Source: Maniola hyperantus (taxonomy: Eukaryota > Arthropoda > Insecta > Lepidoptera > Nymphalidae). Taken from it: DNA of 64,000 nucleotides. Made by a program: the position numbers and the translations under genes. Under the pieces are notes generated by a model, which worked only from the letters and a program-made list of their open reading frames with translations, had not been told where the DNA came from and did no database searches. The stretch lies in assembly GCF_902806685.2 (NCBI RefSeq), contig NW_027188981.1, forward strand, positions 1 to 64,000, read 5' to 3'. Of this stretch, positions 28,585 through 40,470 are shown one piece after another (positions within the stretch are counted from its first letter, which is position 1; the number at the start of each line of letters is the position of its first letter).

Positions 28585-31500
28585 CTAAAAATATTTCCTA
28601 TAATTAATGTGTTTACGAGGTCTTAAAGTCCGACGAATTCGATTGCTCGTATCCGGTATAGCCTGGGCTGAAGGTAGCGGGGAACCCGATGGCATAGGAA
28701 CCGGCTCCGTGGCCTGGTCAATCCGTTCCGCCGATGCGCCGCCGCTGGGGCAACGTGTGCGAACCTCAAAGTTTACAGTGCCCGTACTGGCGACCTTATC
28801 ATGTCGTTCGGGTTCTTGGTGTCCTTCCATCCCACTTTCCCCCTCAAATTTGCAAATTTGGTTTTTGTGTCTTTTTATTGGAACGTTACTGTCCATGTAC
28901 TGTGACTTATTAAGTATAACGATTGGCCAATTTTTTCCAGCACAGTTCCTTTAGCCCAATTTTGTTGTTTATTGTAGATCTTCACCAAAACAACTTCCCC
29001 TTCCTTAAAGTCTATGTTCCTTTTTCCCCGATAGTTTTTAATCTGTGAACACTGATTCCTTTTTACCGTTTTTGCTATTTCCCGGTCGGATGACGATGAT
29101 GATCGCACCGGAGGATTTAGCAAATCCAATCTACAACGTAAATTTCTACCAAATAACATCTCAGCAGGTGACCGATTTGTGGTGGAATGTGTAGAATTGC
29201 GATAGTGGAACAAAAACTCATTTAACTTATTATTTATATCTCTTTTTGACGTCCCTGATAAAACTATGCTCTTTAAAGCTTTTTTTACGATCTTGACAAA
29301 ACTTTCTGCCTGTCCATTGCTTGAAGGGTGATAGGTCGGCGAAGTTAAATGAGAAATACCATTATAACTATAGAAGTTTTTAAATTCTGATGACGTAAAA
29401 GAACTGCCGTTATCGCTGCAGATTGTATGAAATAATCCAAATCTTGACATAATTTCGCTTAACTTTTCGATTACTACTCTAGAATTGTACCGTTACTCAC
29501 ATCAAAAACTTCCACCCATTTAGAATAAGCGTCAACCACTATCAAATATACCTTATTATTAAAAGGGCCTAAAAAATCTACGTGTACCCGGAACCAGGGT
29601 TCCGGCGGATACGGCCATGGAGTGAGCGGGGCGCGCGGCGGGGCGGCACGAAGCTGCGCGCACACTGCACATGCACCTACTGCAGCCTCTAAACTCGCGG
29701 ACATCTTAGGCCACCAAAATCGCATTCTTGCCGAGGCCTTCATTTTAGTAACACCCGTGTGGCCCGTATGCAACTCCTTAAGCACTGCGCCTTGCATAGC
29801 TTCGGGTATTACGAGTTTCGCCCCTCTCATTACGCACCCGTTTTCAAACGACAATTCATAACGATAATTAAAATACGGCTTTAGTTTATTATCCATCACC
29901 TTGTTTGGCCAACCGTTCAAGAGATAACTAGTAACTTGCATTAATATTTTATCCGACTTCGTACTTTGTTGAACATCTTTAAAGATCGCCGGCATTGAAT
30001 TTGCGTCCTAAATGTAATAAGAATAGGAGCTATTATCGATTGTGCTACTTTCACTTCTAATCTGTTTACATTGATTATTACATTTTTTTGGTACTAATTC
30101 TGACTCATCGCGGATCGTGGCGCGGCTAAGGTAATCGGCCGAGTTATTTGCACTACTGACGTATTCAATACTGTAGTTATACGCTGCTAGGAACAACGCG
30201 TACCTTTGTAACCGGTTTGCTGTAATTTCAGGTATACCACGGCCTGGTCGAAAAATAGATAATAATGGCTTATAATCGGTTCTCAATATAAATGGCTCTG
30301 CTCTGCCATATAGATATTGGTGGAACCGCCGCATCCCGAATATAATTGCCGTAGCTTCTTTTTGTATTTGACTATACTGTTTTTCTGCTGCACTTAATGA
30401 CCTAGATACATACGAAACGGGCCGTTCCTCGCCATCGTCTTCTATCTGTGATAACACTGCACCGAGACCGTAGGGTGACGCGTCAACTGTCAAAATTATC
30501 TTAGCGTCAGGATTAAAATGTGCTAAAGTATTTTCAGAAGCTAACTGTTTCTTGATTAATTCAAAAGCCTCCGAATGTTCTTGTTCCCATTTCCAATTAA
30601 TATTTTTTTTTAATAAGGAATGTAAAGGACATAAAATACTAGAAGCATTTTTAATAAAACCCCTATAATAGTTTACTAAACCCAAAAACGACTTAAGTTC
30701 GGTACGGTAACATTTGTGGGAACATTAGCCTTAAGAATAGCCTTCACTTTGTCTGGTGACTTATGTAACCCGTTTTTGTCGATAGTATATCCTAAATAAG
30801 ATACCGACTCTTGGAAAAAATTACATTTATCTTTTTGTAATACAAGTCCAGCCTTTTCAAGTCTTTGAAAAACCTGGTTTAACCTCTCTAAATGTTCTTG
30901 ATCATTTTTCCCTGTTATTAAAATATCATCTAAGAACTGAAGCACTCCATCTATCCCTGTTAAAATTAACTCTAATGTTCTTTGAAATATAGCCGGCGCA
31001 CTTGACAACCCAAACACTAATCTCGTGTATTTAAATAAACCCTTATGTGTATTTATGCACGTCAATAATTGTGAATCTTCTTTTAACCTTAGTTGATTAT
31101 ATGCATTAGATAAGTCTAGTTTTGAAAATTTTACACCGCCATGGAGTTTAGAAAATAATTCCTCAATACGAGGAAGTGGATATTTTTCAATTAAAAGTTG
31201 TTTGTTAAGCGTCGCTGAGTAATCTGCACACACCCTTATGCTTCCATTACTTTTTAAAACCGGAACTATTGGGCTTGCATACTCAGAAAACTGTACCGGC
31301 TCAATGGCCCCTAAAGACATTAATCTATTCAATTCTGCTTCTAGTTTATTACGTAGGGCAAAAGGCACCGACCTGGCTTTAAAAAAAATAGGTTTAGAGT
31401 CTGGTTTCAAATTCAACGTCACTTCAATGTCTTTGCAACACCCTAATGAATCAGAAAAAAGCTTTGGATATTTATTCATTAGGGCGTCAACACAGTCTTC

Positions 31501-31830
31501 TTTCGCTGTGCAACTATTTATTGGGCATATTTCTAGATTGAATTTATTAATGAAATCACGGCCTAGCAGGGGTGGCCCGCCTCCTTTTACCACATAAACA
31601 TCTATCATTTCCGTTTTATTTCTGTATTCAAACTTTAAATGTAACATTCCTATTGTCCGAATAATGCTGCCATTGTAACTTTGCAGAATTCTTTTGTTTT
31701 CCAATAATTTATGCTTAGAAAAATACTTATAATATGTAGAATCAGAAATAGCCGTTACAGCTGATCCTGTATCTAATTCAAAACACAAAGATACACTATC
31801 CACCACAATCGTTTCCCGCATCGGTTGTCC
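28585..31830 (-). pseudogene. pol: Gypsy A pol (protease, RT, RNase H, integrase), damaged
   Basis: The protease has FELDTGSAVTAI near 31780. RT has LDLSNAYNQLRL and the active site QFLDDILITG near 30930. RNase H has TVDASPYGLGAVL near 30480. Integrase has an HHCC region (HTGVTKMKASARMRFWWPK, then CAVCAQL), DFLGPF, CSDNGSSF and GQAESFVK, and a C-terminal basic domain. Gag and pol share one frame from the gag start to about 30690. There a 5-base duplication shifts the frame. A stop follows at 30008-30010, and further one-base shifts near 29475 and 28890. The element could not now make its own integrase. Confidence 0.9.
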
Positions 31831-32578
31831 GTGATAGCTACGAAGATTAAATATGAGTCGCTTACCATCATCGCCATCGACCTGCTCATCCGAATGAAAC
31901 TGTAGGAAATGCTGGTTGTCCTGTCCTTTCTTGGCGACACAGGCGCGCTGTATATGACCTTTGACCCCGCATAGCCTACAAGTAAACGACCTATATCTAC
32001 AGATTTGGCTATCATGACCGAAAACGTTACACACGCAACACTTTTTTTTATTAGCTGGCACTGATCGAGACGCACTTCCTTTCTTAGCACTATTCACTTG
32101 TCTTCCTTGGGACGACCCTGGTTGCCTGGCCGTTACTGCGTGTACCTCGACGAAAGGTGATAAGGCCAGATCTTGAGATGGCGGCGCTGTCGTGGCTGCC
32201 TGTCGTGCTCCCTCGCTAGCCCAAAATACACTTTCCGCCCATTGCAACGCTTTTTCTATTGTCATTCCCTCGAGGGACTTCTCGAAGAGTCGTTCCCGAA
32301 CTTTGCCATTCGCCATACCGAGGACGAATCTGTCGCGCAGCATCTCATTCAGAACGACGGCCGGAAAACTGCAATCCTTTGCTAATCCTCGTACTCGGGC
32401 GGCCCACTCGCTCAAGGACTCCCTATTACCTTGACAGGCACTATGGAATTTAAAACGTTCCGCAAACCCACATTTCTTTGCTTTGAAATGTCCATCCAGC
32501 AACGATACAACTTGGGCGTAAGACAGATAGGAAAGCTCATTAGGTAATGCTAAATCCCTAACGAGTTTATAGGTAGGT

Positions 32579-34028
32579 TGTGACGTTGTAAATTTTGAAC
32601 TACTAACTAGCGTCTCGCTTTTAATAAAAATCTATTTTGTTCAAAGTATGTTGGCGCCACCTAGCATCAAGGTGCAGAACTACGCGTGGGTCGATGTTCA
32701 GAGTTCATTCGAGCCACAATAGATGGCATTTGCTTCGTTGTCAATTGTCGTAAAAATAAAACAAAACACGATAATATCATTTGTTTATTGTTAAGTCATT
32801 AACAAAACGGTTCTTATAATATATCCTTAGGTTCCGCAAATATTCGAAGGGAAATTGGCTTTATGATCAGACTAGCTGAGAGCGGCCACACTGGGGTTGC
32901 GTCTGGCAACACCGAGCTTGTGAGAATTAGAATTTTTCTGGAGTCAACATGTGAAGACGATTTTTTTCGTTCCAGGAAAATCTCACTCTCTTTCGCCCAT
33001 GGCTTCGCCTGGGAAAATACAATTGTTATAAATTTAGTCATCCTATCGTATTTCAATATTTCATCAGTTATGGTGAGTGAAAAATCAAGTGATGTGGATT
33101 CGACAAAATGGCGGTTTGGTTAGAGAAAATCCTAATTTCATGATTTCCTTTCAGTTCCAGTTATTTTACTTTCCCAAATAAATGAGGATAATGGGTTTGT
33201 GGGTGGATTCCTGAAAACCATTGGTGGCCAGGAGTTCAATAGGTGAGTTGTGTTTGATCGGAAAATTCCACGTGTCGAAATTTTGACACAGCACAAATGA
33301 TAACCTTGTTTTTCTTTGTTGCAGGGTTTTGTTTTTCTTCTTTCCGTCTTTAATTCTTCTGTTCGTTTCTAAATTTACGTTTTACGGTTTTGCACATTCA
33401 CGTTGGCAACTTAATTTCTATGGATAAGACTTGGTGAAAATCTTTGTAATGAAACATTTCGGTTGTGAAGAATCAACTAAATTGAGTTTTGGATCTTGGC
33501 CGATGCCGTCCAGCTACATTGCAGTCTTCGCACCTACAAGTAAGCAAATGTTTTGTATCCTGGAACAGTTTAGTGAACCTTCTTAGTGTATGTGTACAGT
33601 AAGAACCCTGTCTTTACTACTGAGCTTTTATTTTGAAACAATTTTATGAATTTTACTGTGTCATTGTCTATTCCATGCCAATGGCATATTAAATTTAAAA
33701 CATAGATTTTATGTACTATCTACCTAAGGCATTCTAATGTATCTAAATTAAGTCTTGGCGTTAAGCTAGAATTACTAAGCATTATTAGCCATCATTATGT
33801 ATTAAGCGACCCCGGTAAAAGTTACATTAAAAACAATTTTGCCTAACATCTAGCAAATTTCATTTATAACACCTCATATACATTACAAGGGAGTCGACGG
33901 CTAGCTTCTTTTCTTTACTAGGTAGATAGATCAAGTAATAAAGTATTTTTTTCATCTAATCTTTGTAAGGTGGTAGATTATTCCGTATCCGGGTATATTT
34001 CCATTCCGCTCAATTTACCACCCTTACA
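32579..34028 (+). repeat. Gypsy B 5' LTR (1,450 bp)
   Basis: Unusually long LTR, identical to 40471-41920 except for CAGATG-neighbouring A/G at 32709 region and a T/A in the T-run near 32963. It contains two GT..AG intron-like segments (33073-33154 and 33243-33324) with strong GTGAGT donors and pyrimidine-rich acceptors. Neither LTR has a long gene of its own. Confidence 0.92.
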
Positions 34029-35201
34029 AATGGCGCCCGAACGTTTTTTTTTATATAGTTATTTCAGTATTTTTTGAGAAATTTTGTGAATTTTATGAAA
34101 TGTACTCCGCTGATTGTACAATTTTCTAAGTAGTGACACATTGCAAAAAGCACTAAGCTGTTTTTTTTTATGGTTAACTAACTAAATAATAACTAATAGT
34201 TAGAAATTTTGTCTGATAGTTTAAGTAATTTTCTGAGTATAGTCCAACATTTGTTTTTTCTTATTTAATTAACACATTATAAATGGTGCTTAGGCCGTTT
34301 AATTATGTTATTGACTTACCTTGGAGGTGTATAAGTGAATGTTTGCCTTCAGTTTAGTAATAAACATTGCTTAACTGAGTTGTTGTTGGGTTTTGCTTTC
34401 AATAGTAAGTACATCTTATGTTTGAAAATTTCGGTAACTTAGTATAATTAAAGTTTTGAAACGCTATGTGCTGTTAACTAGTTACACACATACATTTATA
34501 AATACTAAGAGTTACAACTTGTGAAACTAAATATATAAACTATATTCAGAGATTACATTAAGTTCAATTGTGAAGTTATGAACAAATTTTTTTGTCAGTG
34601 ACTTGATATTTCATTATTTTGTTGAAATTTTGTTTAGAGCTGTGTTAAGGTTATGATAAAAGCTACGTCACACACAAAACATGTTAAGTTTAATTGAATG
34701 CTGGTAGTTTAAAGTGACATTTAGAAACAGATTTTGATGTATTTTAGGTTATGTATTAAAAGTGTAAAGTAACAGTCATCAAACCATTGCACAATCTCTT
34801 TGTTTTTTTTTGAAAGATAATATGCTAGTCAGAGTTCATTGCAACTTTGCTGCCTGTTTACTTTTGTAATTGTAAAGGTTGTAACACACTGTGTACTCAT
34901 AAAGGTGATACTGCACCTTACAATCATTTATTCAATTTTGGGAAGTTTTATTTTGTTATATTTTGTTTACTATAGTAATAATATGTGCTTGTATTATTAA
35001 CAATATTTTGGAATAGGAACATAATTGATAAAATAGGTTAGGATAGACTTAAGAATATTGTTTTTGTTGTGTATTTTGCTTGTGTATATTTAATAGTTTA
35101 AATAACTTCTTTTGTGTTTGTGTTTAACCAATTTGTATAAGGCTAAACATAGACAGTTACACAAGCTCGATATTTTGTTAAATGTGTTTTGACTTAACAC
35201 A
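34029..35201 (+). promoter_or_regulatory. Gypsy B primer-binding site and 1.17-kb leader
   Basis: TGGCGCCCGAAC at 34031-34042 matches the 3' end of lysine tRNA, the primer also used by lentiviruses. The rest is an AT-rich untranslated leader without open frames, ending at the gag ATG at 35202. Packaging and translation signals would be expected here, but none is recognised. Confidence 0.75.
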
Positions 35202-36470
35202 ATGGAACAGACTTTTGCCCAGTTTCATTCACTTTTGAAGGACGAATTGTGTTATGAGGTATCCATTCGTTCCGAAACTCCAGCACCTACAGTGCTAGGT
35301 TTAAAGAAACAGTTAAAACAATTAATTCAGGAAATTCCTTCTGAATCTATTTTAGAGACGGATTTCACTTCTGAAAGTGAGTTAGGGGTTATTACTAAAA
35401 AACTTCTAGACTTAGAAGATTTATTAAAAAAGTGTTGTGACACTAAAGATAGACATGCCCTCTGTAGGTCTAAAGCTTTAGCTTCACATTTGTACTTTAG
35501 AATTTTGAGAATACAGTGTTCCGAACTCAGCTTAATAAGTAAGAAGAGTGAATTACATACAAAGTTGCAGAGTTTGATTTCCAGATTAGATGCTGACAAT
35601 GAGTCGTCTCACGACGAATCACTGGATTCCGATAGTACCGCCGTTGACTGCACTGGTGATAAAAATGTTGCCAAGTGGAAGTTAAATTTCAACGGACAGG
35701 GTGATCCGCGCAGTTTTATCGAACGCGTTGAAGAATATAAAAGATCTTATGGCGTTTCAGATGGAAAATTATTTGTTTCTGCATTTCATCTTTTTACAGG
35801 CCGAGCATTGTTATGGTACAGAGGCAACAAATGTCAAGTTTCGTCTTGGTCAGAATTGAAAACTTTATTTTTAGAGGAATTTGATGCAGTAGATTATGAC
35901 TACAGGTTGCTAGGTGAAATTCGAGCAAGAACACAAGGCTCTGAAGAACCTGTGTCTATCTATTTCGCTGTAATGTTTGGCATGTTTTCAAGGTTGTCAA
36001 CACCACTTTCCGAAGAACAAAAGTTACAAATTTTATTACATAATATTCGCCCTTTTTACTCAGAACAATTAGCTCTTGTTGACATTAAGTCTGTCGCAAT
36101 GTTGAAGGAAAAGTGTCGCAAACTAGAGGCTGCGAGGCAGCGTTCCGCTTTATTTTCTGAGCCTACTAACAGTAAGGCAACTTTAAGTTCAGAGTTTGCT
36201 TACAAACAAGTGACAAAACAGATAAACACACTTTCAGTCACACCTGCACCTAAGGTTGATACAAGTAAAGGCACTGATTTTACGAAAACAAATAAACAAC
36301 TATGTTACAAGTGCGGCAAGGGTAACCATTCCTTTAAATTTTGCAGGACAGTTCCGAAATTTATTAGATGTTTTTCGTGTGGACGTCAGAACTTTACAGT
36401 AAAGACATGTCCAAGTTGTAGTAAAAAGGCGATTAGTAAACCCGCTCCGGACAAAAATTCAAAAAACTAA
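35202..36470 (+). CDS. gag: Gypsy B gag
   Basis: 422 residues without lesion. The N-terminal third is helical (LGLKKQLKQLIQEIPSES, LLDLEDLLKKCC). A capsid core begins WKLNFNGQGDPRSFIERVEE and continues FTGRALLWYRGNKCQVSSW and RARTQGSEEPVSIYF. Two cysteine-rich motifs end it: CYKCGKGNHSFKFC, a classical CCHC knuckle, and CFSCGRQNFTVKTCPSC, which lacks the usual histidine. The last sense codons form A AAA AAC immediately before the TAA stop, a canonical -1 ribosomal slip site leading into the protease frame. The protein would build the cytoplasmic particle. Confidence 0.9.
   Translation: MEQTFAQFHSLLKDELCYEVSIRSETPAPTVLGLKKQLKQLIQEIPSESILETDFTSESELGVITKKLLDLEDLLKKCCDTKDRHALCRSKALASHLYFRILRIQCSELSLISKKSELHTKLQSLISRLDADNESSHDESLDSDSTAVDCTGDKNVAKWKLNFNGQGDPRSFIERVEEYKRSYGVSDGKLFVSAFHLFTGRALLWYRGNKCQVSSWSELKTLFLEEFDAVDYDYRLLGEIRARTQGSEEPVSIYFAVMFGMFSRLSTPLSEEQKLQILLHNIRPFYSEQLALVDIKSVAMLKEKCRKLEAARQRSALFSEPTNSKATLSSEFAYKQVTKQINTLSVTPAPKVDTSKGTDFTKTNKQLCYKCGKGNHSFKFCRTVPKFIRCFSCGRQNFTVKTCPSCSKKAISKPAPDKNSKN
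36461..36467 (+). promoter_or_regulatory. Putative -1 ribosomal frameshift site (A AAA AAC)
   Basis: The heptamer is in the correct register: gag codons TCA AAA AAC TAA. A -1 slip here enters the protease frame just before the gag stop. This heptamer is a well-known strong slip site in retroviruses. A downstream stimulatory structure was not tested. Confidence 0.7.
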
Positions 36471-39400
36471 TTAGTAAGAACTGTGCAGAGACACAAGTAA
36501 ATAACTTGGTCATTAACAACAAAACATCCCTTTTACCTGACACAGTTCTGTATTCAGTGGATAAACGAGACTTTAGGCCACATTTAAAGGTTTTTGTTGA
36601 CGGTTTTGAGATTACAGGTTTACTAGATTCCGGTGCTTGCGCGTCAATTTTGGGTAACCAGGCGCACAAGGTTTTTTGAGATTCGGTTATAAATTGCATA
36701 GCAGTATTGATACCACCTTTTCAGTGGCAAATGGAGACAAACTTGATTGCATGGGTTATATGTTTATTCCGATTACTTACAATTCCGTAACTCACATAAT
36801 AAAATTTTTTGTAGTACCCTCTATAATAGCGGATGTTATTTTTGGTTGTGACTTTTGGAAAACATTTCAGTTAGCCCCTGGCATTTTTGATAATTTAGAA
36901 TTAATTAAGGCACCTTCTCAATTTTACAATATTTGTGCGATTGATAATGAACAAATTCATACCATCACTTCTTTTGAAAACTTATCATCTCAACAGAAAG
37001 AATTAGCCCAGTCTGTAGTAAATAAATTTTTAGATATTTCTTCAGAGAAAATTGGATTGGGTAGAACAAAATTAATTGAACATGTTATTGACACCGGTGA
37101 TGCCTTGCCAATAAAAATAAAACAATATCCACTTTCTCCCGAAAAGAAGGAAGCTTTAAGCAAAGAGTTAGATAGGATGCTGGAAATGGACGTAGTTACT
37201 CCGAGTGAAAGCCCTTGGAATAACCCAGCAATTTTAGTGAAAAAGGCAAATGGAGACTGGAGATTTTGCCTAGATTGCAGGAAATTAAATTCAGTGACAA
37301 AGGGGGATTCATACTCAATACCGTACATTCCACAAATTCTAGATAGTTTGAAAGAGGCAAGGTTTTTATCATCGATTGATTTAAGTTCAAGTTTCTGGCA
37401 AATTCCGTTAGCTGACGACTCTCAGGAAAAAACCAGTTTTACAGTTCCTGGTAGAGGGTTATTCAAATTTAAAGTCATGCCGTTTGGCCTATGCGGTGCA
37501 CCAGCACGACAGCAGAGGTTAATGGACCAGTTATTTAATCAAAATTTTTGTAGTGATATGGAAAATGGAATAGTATTTTGTTATATAGATGATATTGTTA
37601 TTTGTTCTGCTGATTTTGAAACCCATTTAATTTTATTAAACAGAGTTCTGGATAAACTAAAAATGGCTCAACTATCCATAAATTTTGATAAATGTAATTT
37701 TTTTAGAAACTCTTTGAAATATTTAGGGTATATAGTGGATGAATTTGGTTTACGCACAGATCCTGGAAAAGTTGCCGCAGTTTTGAACTTTCCGACCCCA
37801 AAAACTGCACAGGAGGTAAAGATTTTCCTAGGCACTTGTTCTTGGTACAGGCGCTTTATTAGGAATTTTTCAACCATCGCTGCACCACTCAATAGACTAA
37901 CGAGTAAAGGAAAGAACGCACCTAAATTTGAGTGGAGCGAACAGGCAGAGGTAGCATTTAATACATTGAAGAATGCGTTGGTAACCGCACCTGTTCTTGC
38001 GGTACCGAATTTTGAAAAACCATTCAAAATACATTGTGATGCTTCTGCATATGGTGTTGGCGGTATGCTAACGCAAGAAACCGATGGTTGCGATCATCCC
38101 ATTGCGTATGTCAGTAGGAGCCTAAATAAAAACGAAAGGAATTACAGCGCGACGGAACGCGAGGCTCTAGCTGTGATTTTTGCAGTGGAGAAATTTCAGG
38201 CTTATTTTGGTTCCAAGCCAGTTACAATTATCACAGACCATGCATCCCTAAAGTGGTTCTTAAATTTAGAAAATCCCTTAGGACGACTCGCCAGATGGGG
38301 TTGTAGATTATCACAGTATAATTTTGTTATCGAACATAGGAAGGGTTGTGATAATGTAGTTCCGGATACCTTGTCGAGACTCATACACATAGATGTAGTT
38401 GGGGATCGTAATGATAACTCTAGTCAACAAGTTTTGGTAGATGACTGGTATGACAAAACATTTAATGGCTGTAAAATCAATCCAGCAAATTTTCCGAATT
38501 TTTGTATTTTGAACGATAAACTATATCGTTACAGTAAATGTAAATACCAGCTTCTCAGTGAGTTCGACTGGAAAGAGGTAGTCCACAAGAACGACATCCT
38601 TAGAATTATGCAACAAAACCATGCAGATGCAACTGCAGGTCATTTTGGTGTGTTCAAAACTCATCGCAGATTATCCCTCAGATATTTTTGGCGTGGTATG
38701 TATAAGGACGTGGTTGAGTACGTTAAGAATTGTGATACTTGCTCTGCGTATAAACACACAACATCAGCCACTCCAGGTTTGCTAGGGAAGCCTCAAGTCT
38801 GCGAGAGACCTTTTCAGGTCATTTCGGCTGATTTAGTCGGACCTTTGCCTAGGTCTAAATCAGGATTTACATTTCTTTTTGTGGTGACGTGTTGTTTTTC
38901 GAAATATACAATGTTGTTCCCGTTACGGCGTGCCACAGGTGCCGCTGTTGTTAAAGCGCTAGAGAATTTTGTATTTTTGAACCATAGTGTTCCAGAGACT
39001 GTGATTGTGGACAATGGGTCCCAATTTACAGGATCTGAATTCCGTAATCTCATTAAGCGTTATAATATTCCGAAATTACACTACACACCACTGTACACTC
39101 CGCAAGTTAACCTTGTTGAGAGGTACAATAAGGTTGTTATGACTGCTGTAGCCGCTTTTGTGAAAGATAACCACAGGTCCTGGGACGAAAACCTGTACAA
39201 GGTCCAGTTCGCCATAAACAGTGCGGTTAATGAATCCACTGGATTCTCCCCGTTCTTCCTTGTCCACGCTAGAGAACCGGTTTTAAATGGTTCCTTCTAT
39301 AAGGACACGGATAAGGAGTACGAGGCTGGAATTCCAAGGGAGGAATACGCAGGAAAGTTTGGAACTTTGGAGGACATATTTGGTCAGGTTAGGAGAAATT

Positions 39401-39654
39401 TGTTTCAGGCTCATGCAGAGTATGCAACGCATTACAACTTAAGGCGTAGGTCTGCAAGCTATTCTGTTGGGGATATAGTGTGGAAAAAGACCTATCCACA
39501 AAGCGACGCTACAAATTTTTTCGCAGCTAAGCTGGCACCTAAGTATGAAAAGTGCAGGGTTGTCAAGGTTTTGTCACCTTTGGTTTACGAACTAGTTAGA
39601 GTAGCTGACAACCACACAATAGGCACTTGGCATATTAAGGATATTAAGAAGTAG
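36470..39654 (+). CDS. pol: Gypsy B pol (protease, RT, RNase H, integrase), protease split between two frames
   Basis: The protease active site LLDSGACASILG is near 36625-36660 in the -1 frame relative to gag. The rest of the protease (IADVIFGCDFW) and everything after is in a further -1 frame that opens near 36657. RT has LSSIDLSSSFWQIPL and the active site FCYIDDIVIC. RNase H starts HCDASAYGVGGML. Integrase has HFGVFKTHRRLSLRYFW with CDTC, ADLVGPLP, IVDNGSQF and NLVERYNKV, then a basic C-terminal domain to the stop at 39654. The change of frame lies in a T6 run at 36672-36677 within the protease. It may be a mutation, an assembly indel or a second programmed slip. Confidence 0.88.
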
Positions 39655-40470
39655 ATATTTGCCATTACTTAGTTTGGTCTAAACTGTTTGAATATTTAAG
39701 TTATCAATATTCAATTAGGAATTTGTATGAGTGTAGTGATGTTCTGAGTTAACAGTTACATTACCATGGTTCAGTTGAGGATGAATGTAGTGGATGTATG
39801 TAGGGATGAATATGTGATGATTGGAATGCTTGTGGTAGACCAACCGGATGAGAAAGTAAAAATGCAAATATCGTACTTTGGGGATAACGAAAAGGGGGGG
39901 TTTTGTGTTTTGCTTTCGTTCTCCTTCTAGATAATGGATCATTTCTGTTATTTTTCCGATTCTGTTCCGAGATCTATTTTCTAGGAGAGTTATTTTGTTT
40001 TTTTTTCTCATATTCCGATTTTGATTCGGTTTTATTTTCCGAATGTGATAGAGAACGGTTGCCATATCAGATGGACCCGTTCACAACCAGATTTTCCGTA
40101 TTTGTTGAGTAACAAATATTAAGATGGTAGTTTAAAAGAGTGAACCACCGTAGGCCTAGACGCATTCTATCAGTCAGCTGAAGAATGATGCCAAGATGTT
40201 TCCACTCAAGCGTCTTAGACACCATGAAGTTTTTTTGTATATATTCTTTTTAGAAGTTAGGTTGTGTAGTTAAGTATAATGTATAAAACCTTACACTGTT
40301 TTCAGTATATTTATTTTGTTAGACAATTTTTCCTCGTTAGTAGTAGATGTGCGTTCACGCATAACTTCTGTGTTTTTTTGTTTGTTTCAGGCAAATTGTT
40401 AGTAGTTGTTGGATGACGCTGAGGGCAGCGTGGTTCAACCTGTTGAACCTTTTCGTAGGAGGGGAAGTAT
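39655..40470 (+). other. Gypsy B 3' untranslated region
   Basis: No env-like open frame with a signal peptide or transmembrane segment is present. Small frames here are short and overlap each other. The polypurine tract GGAGGGGAAG ends two bases before the 3' LTR. Confidence 0.7.

Noticed and set aside
39655..40470. Possible env gene of Gypsy B
   Set aside because: Only frames under 120 residues without signal peptide or transmembrane pattern; Gypsy B appears to lack env.
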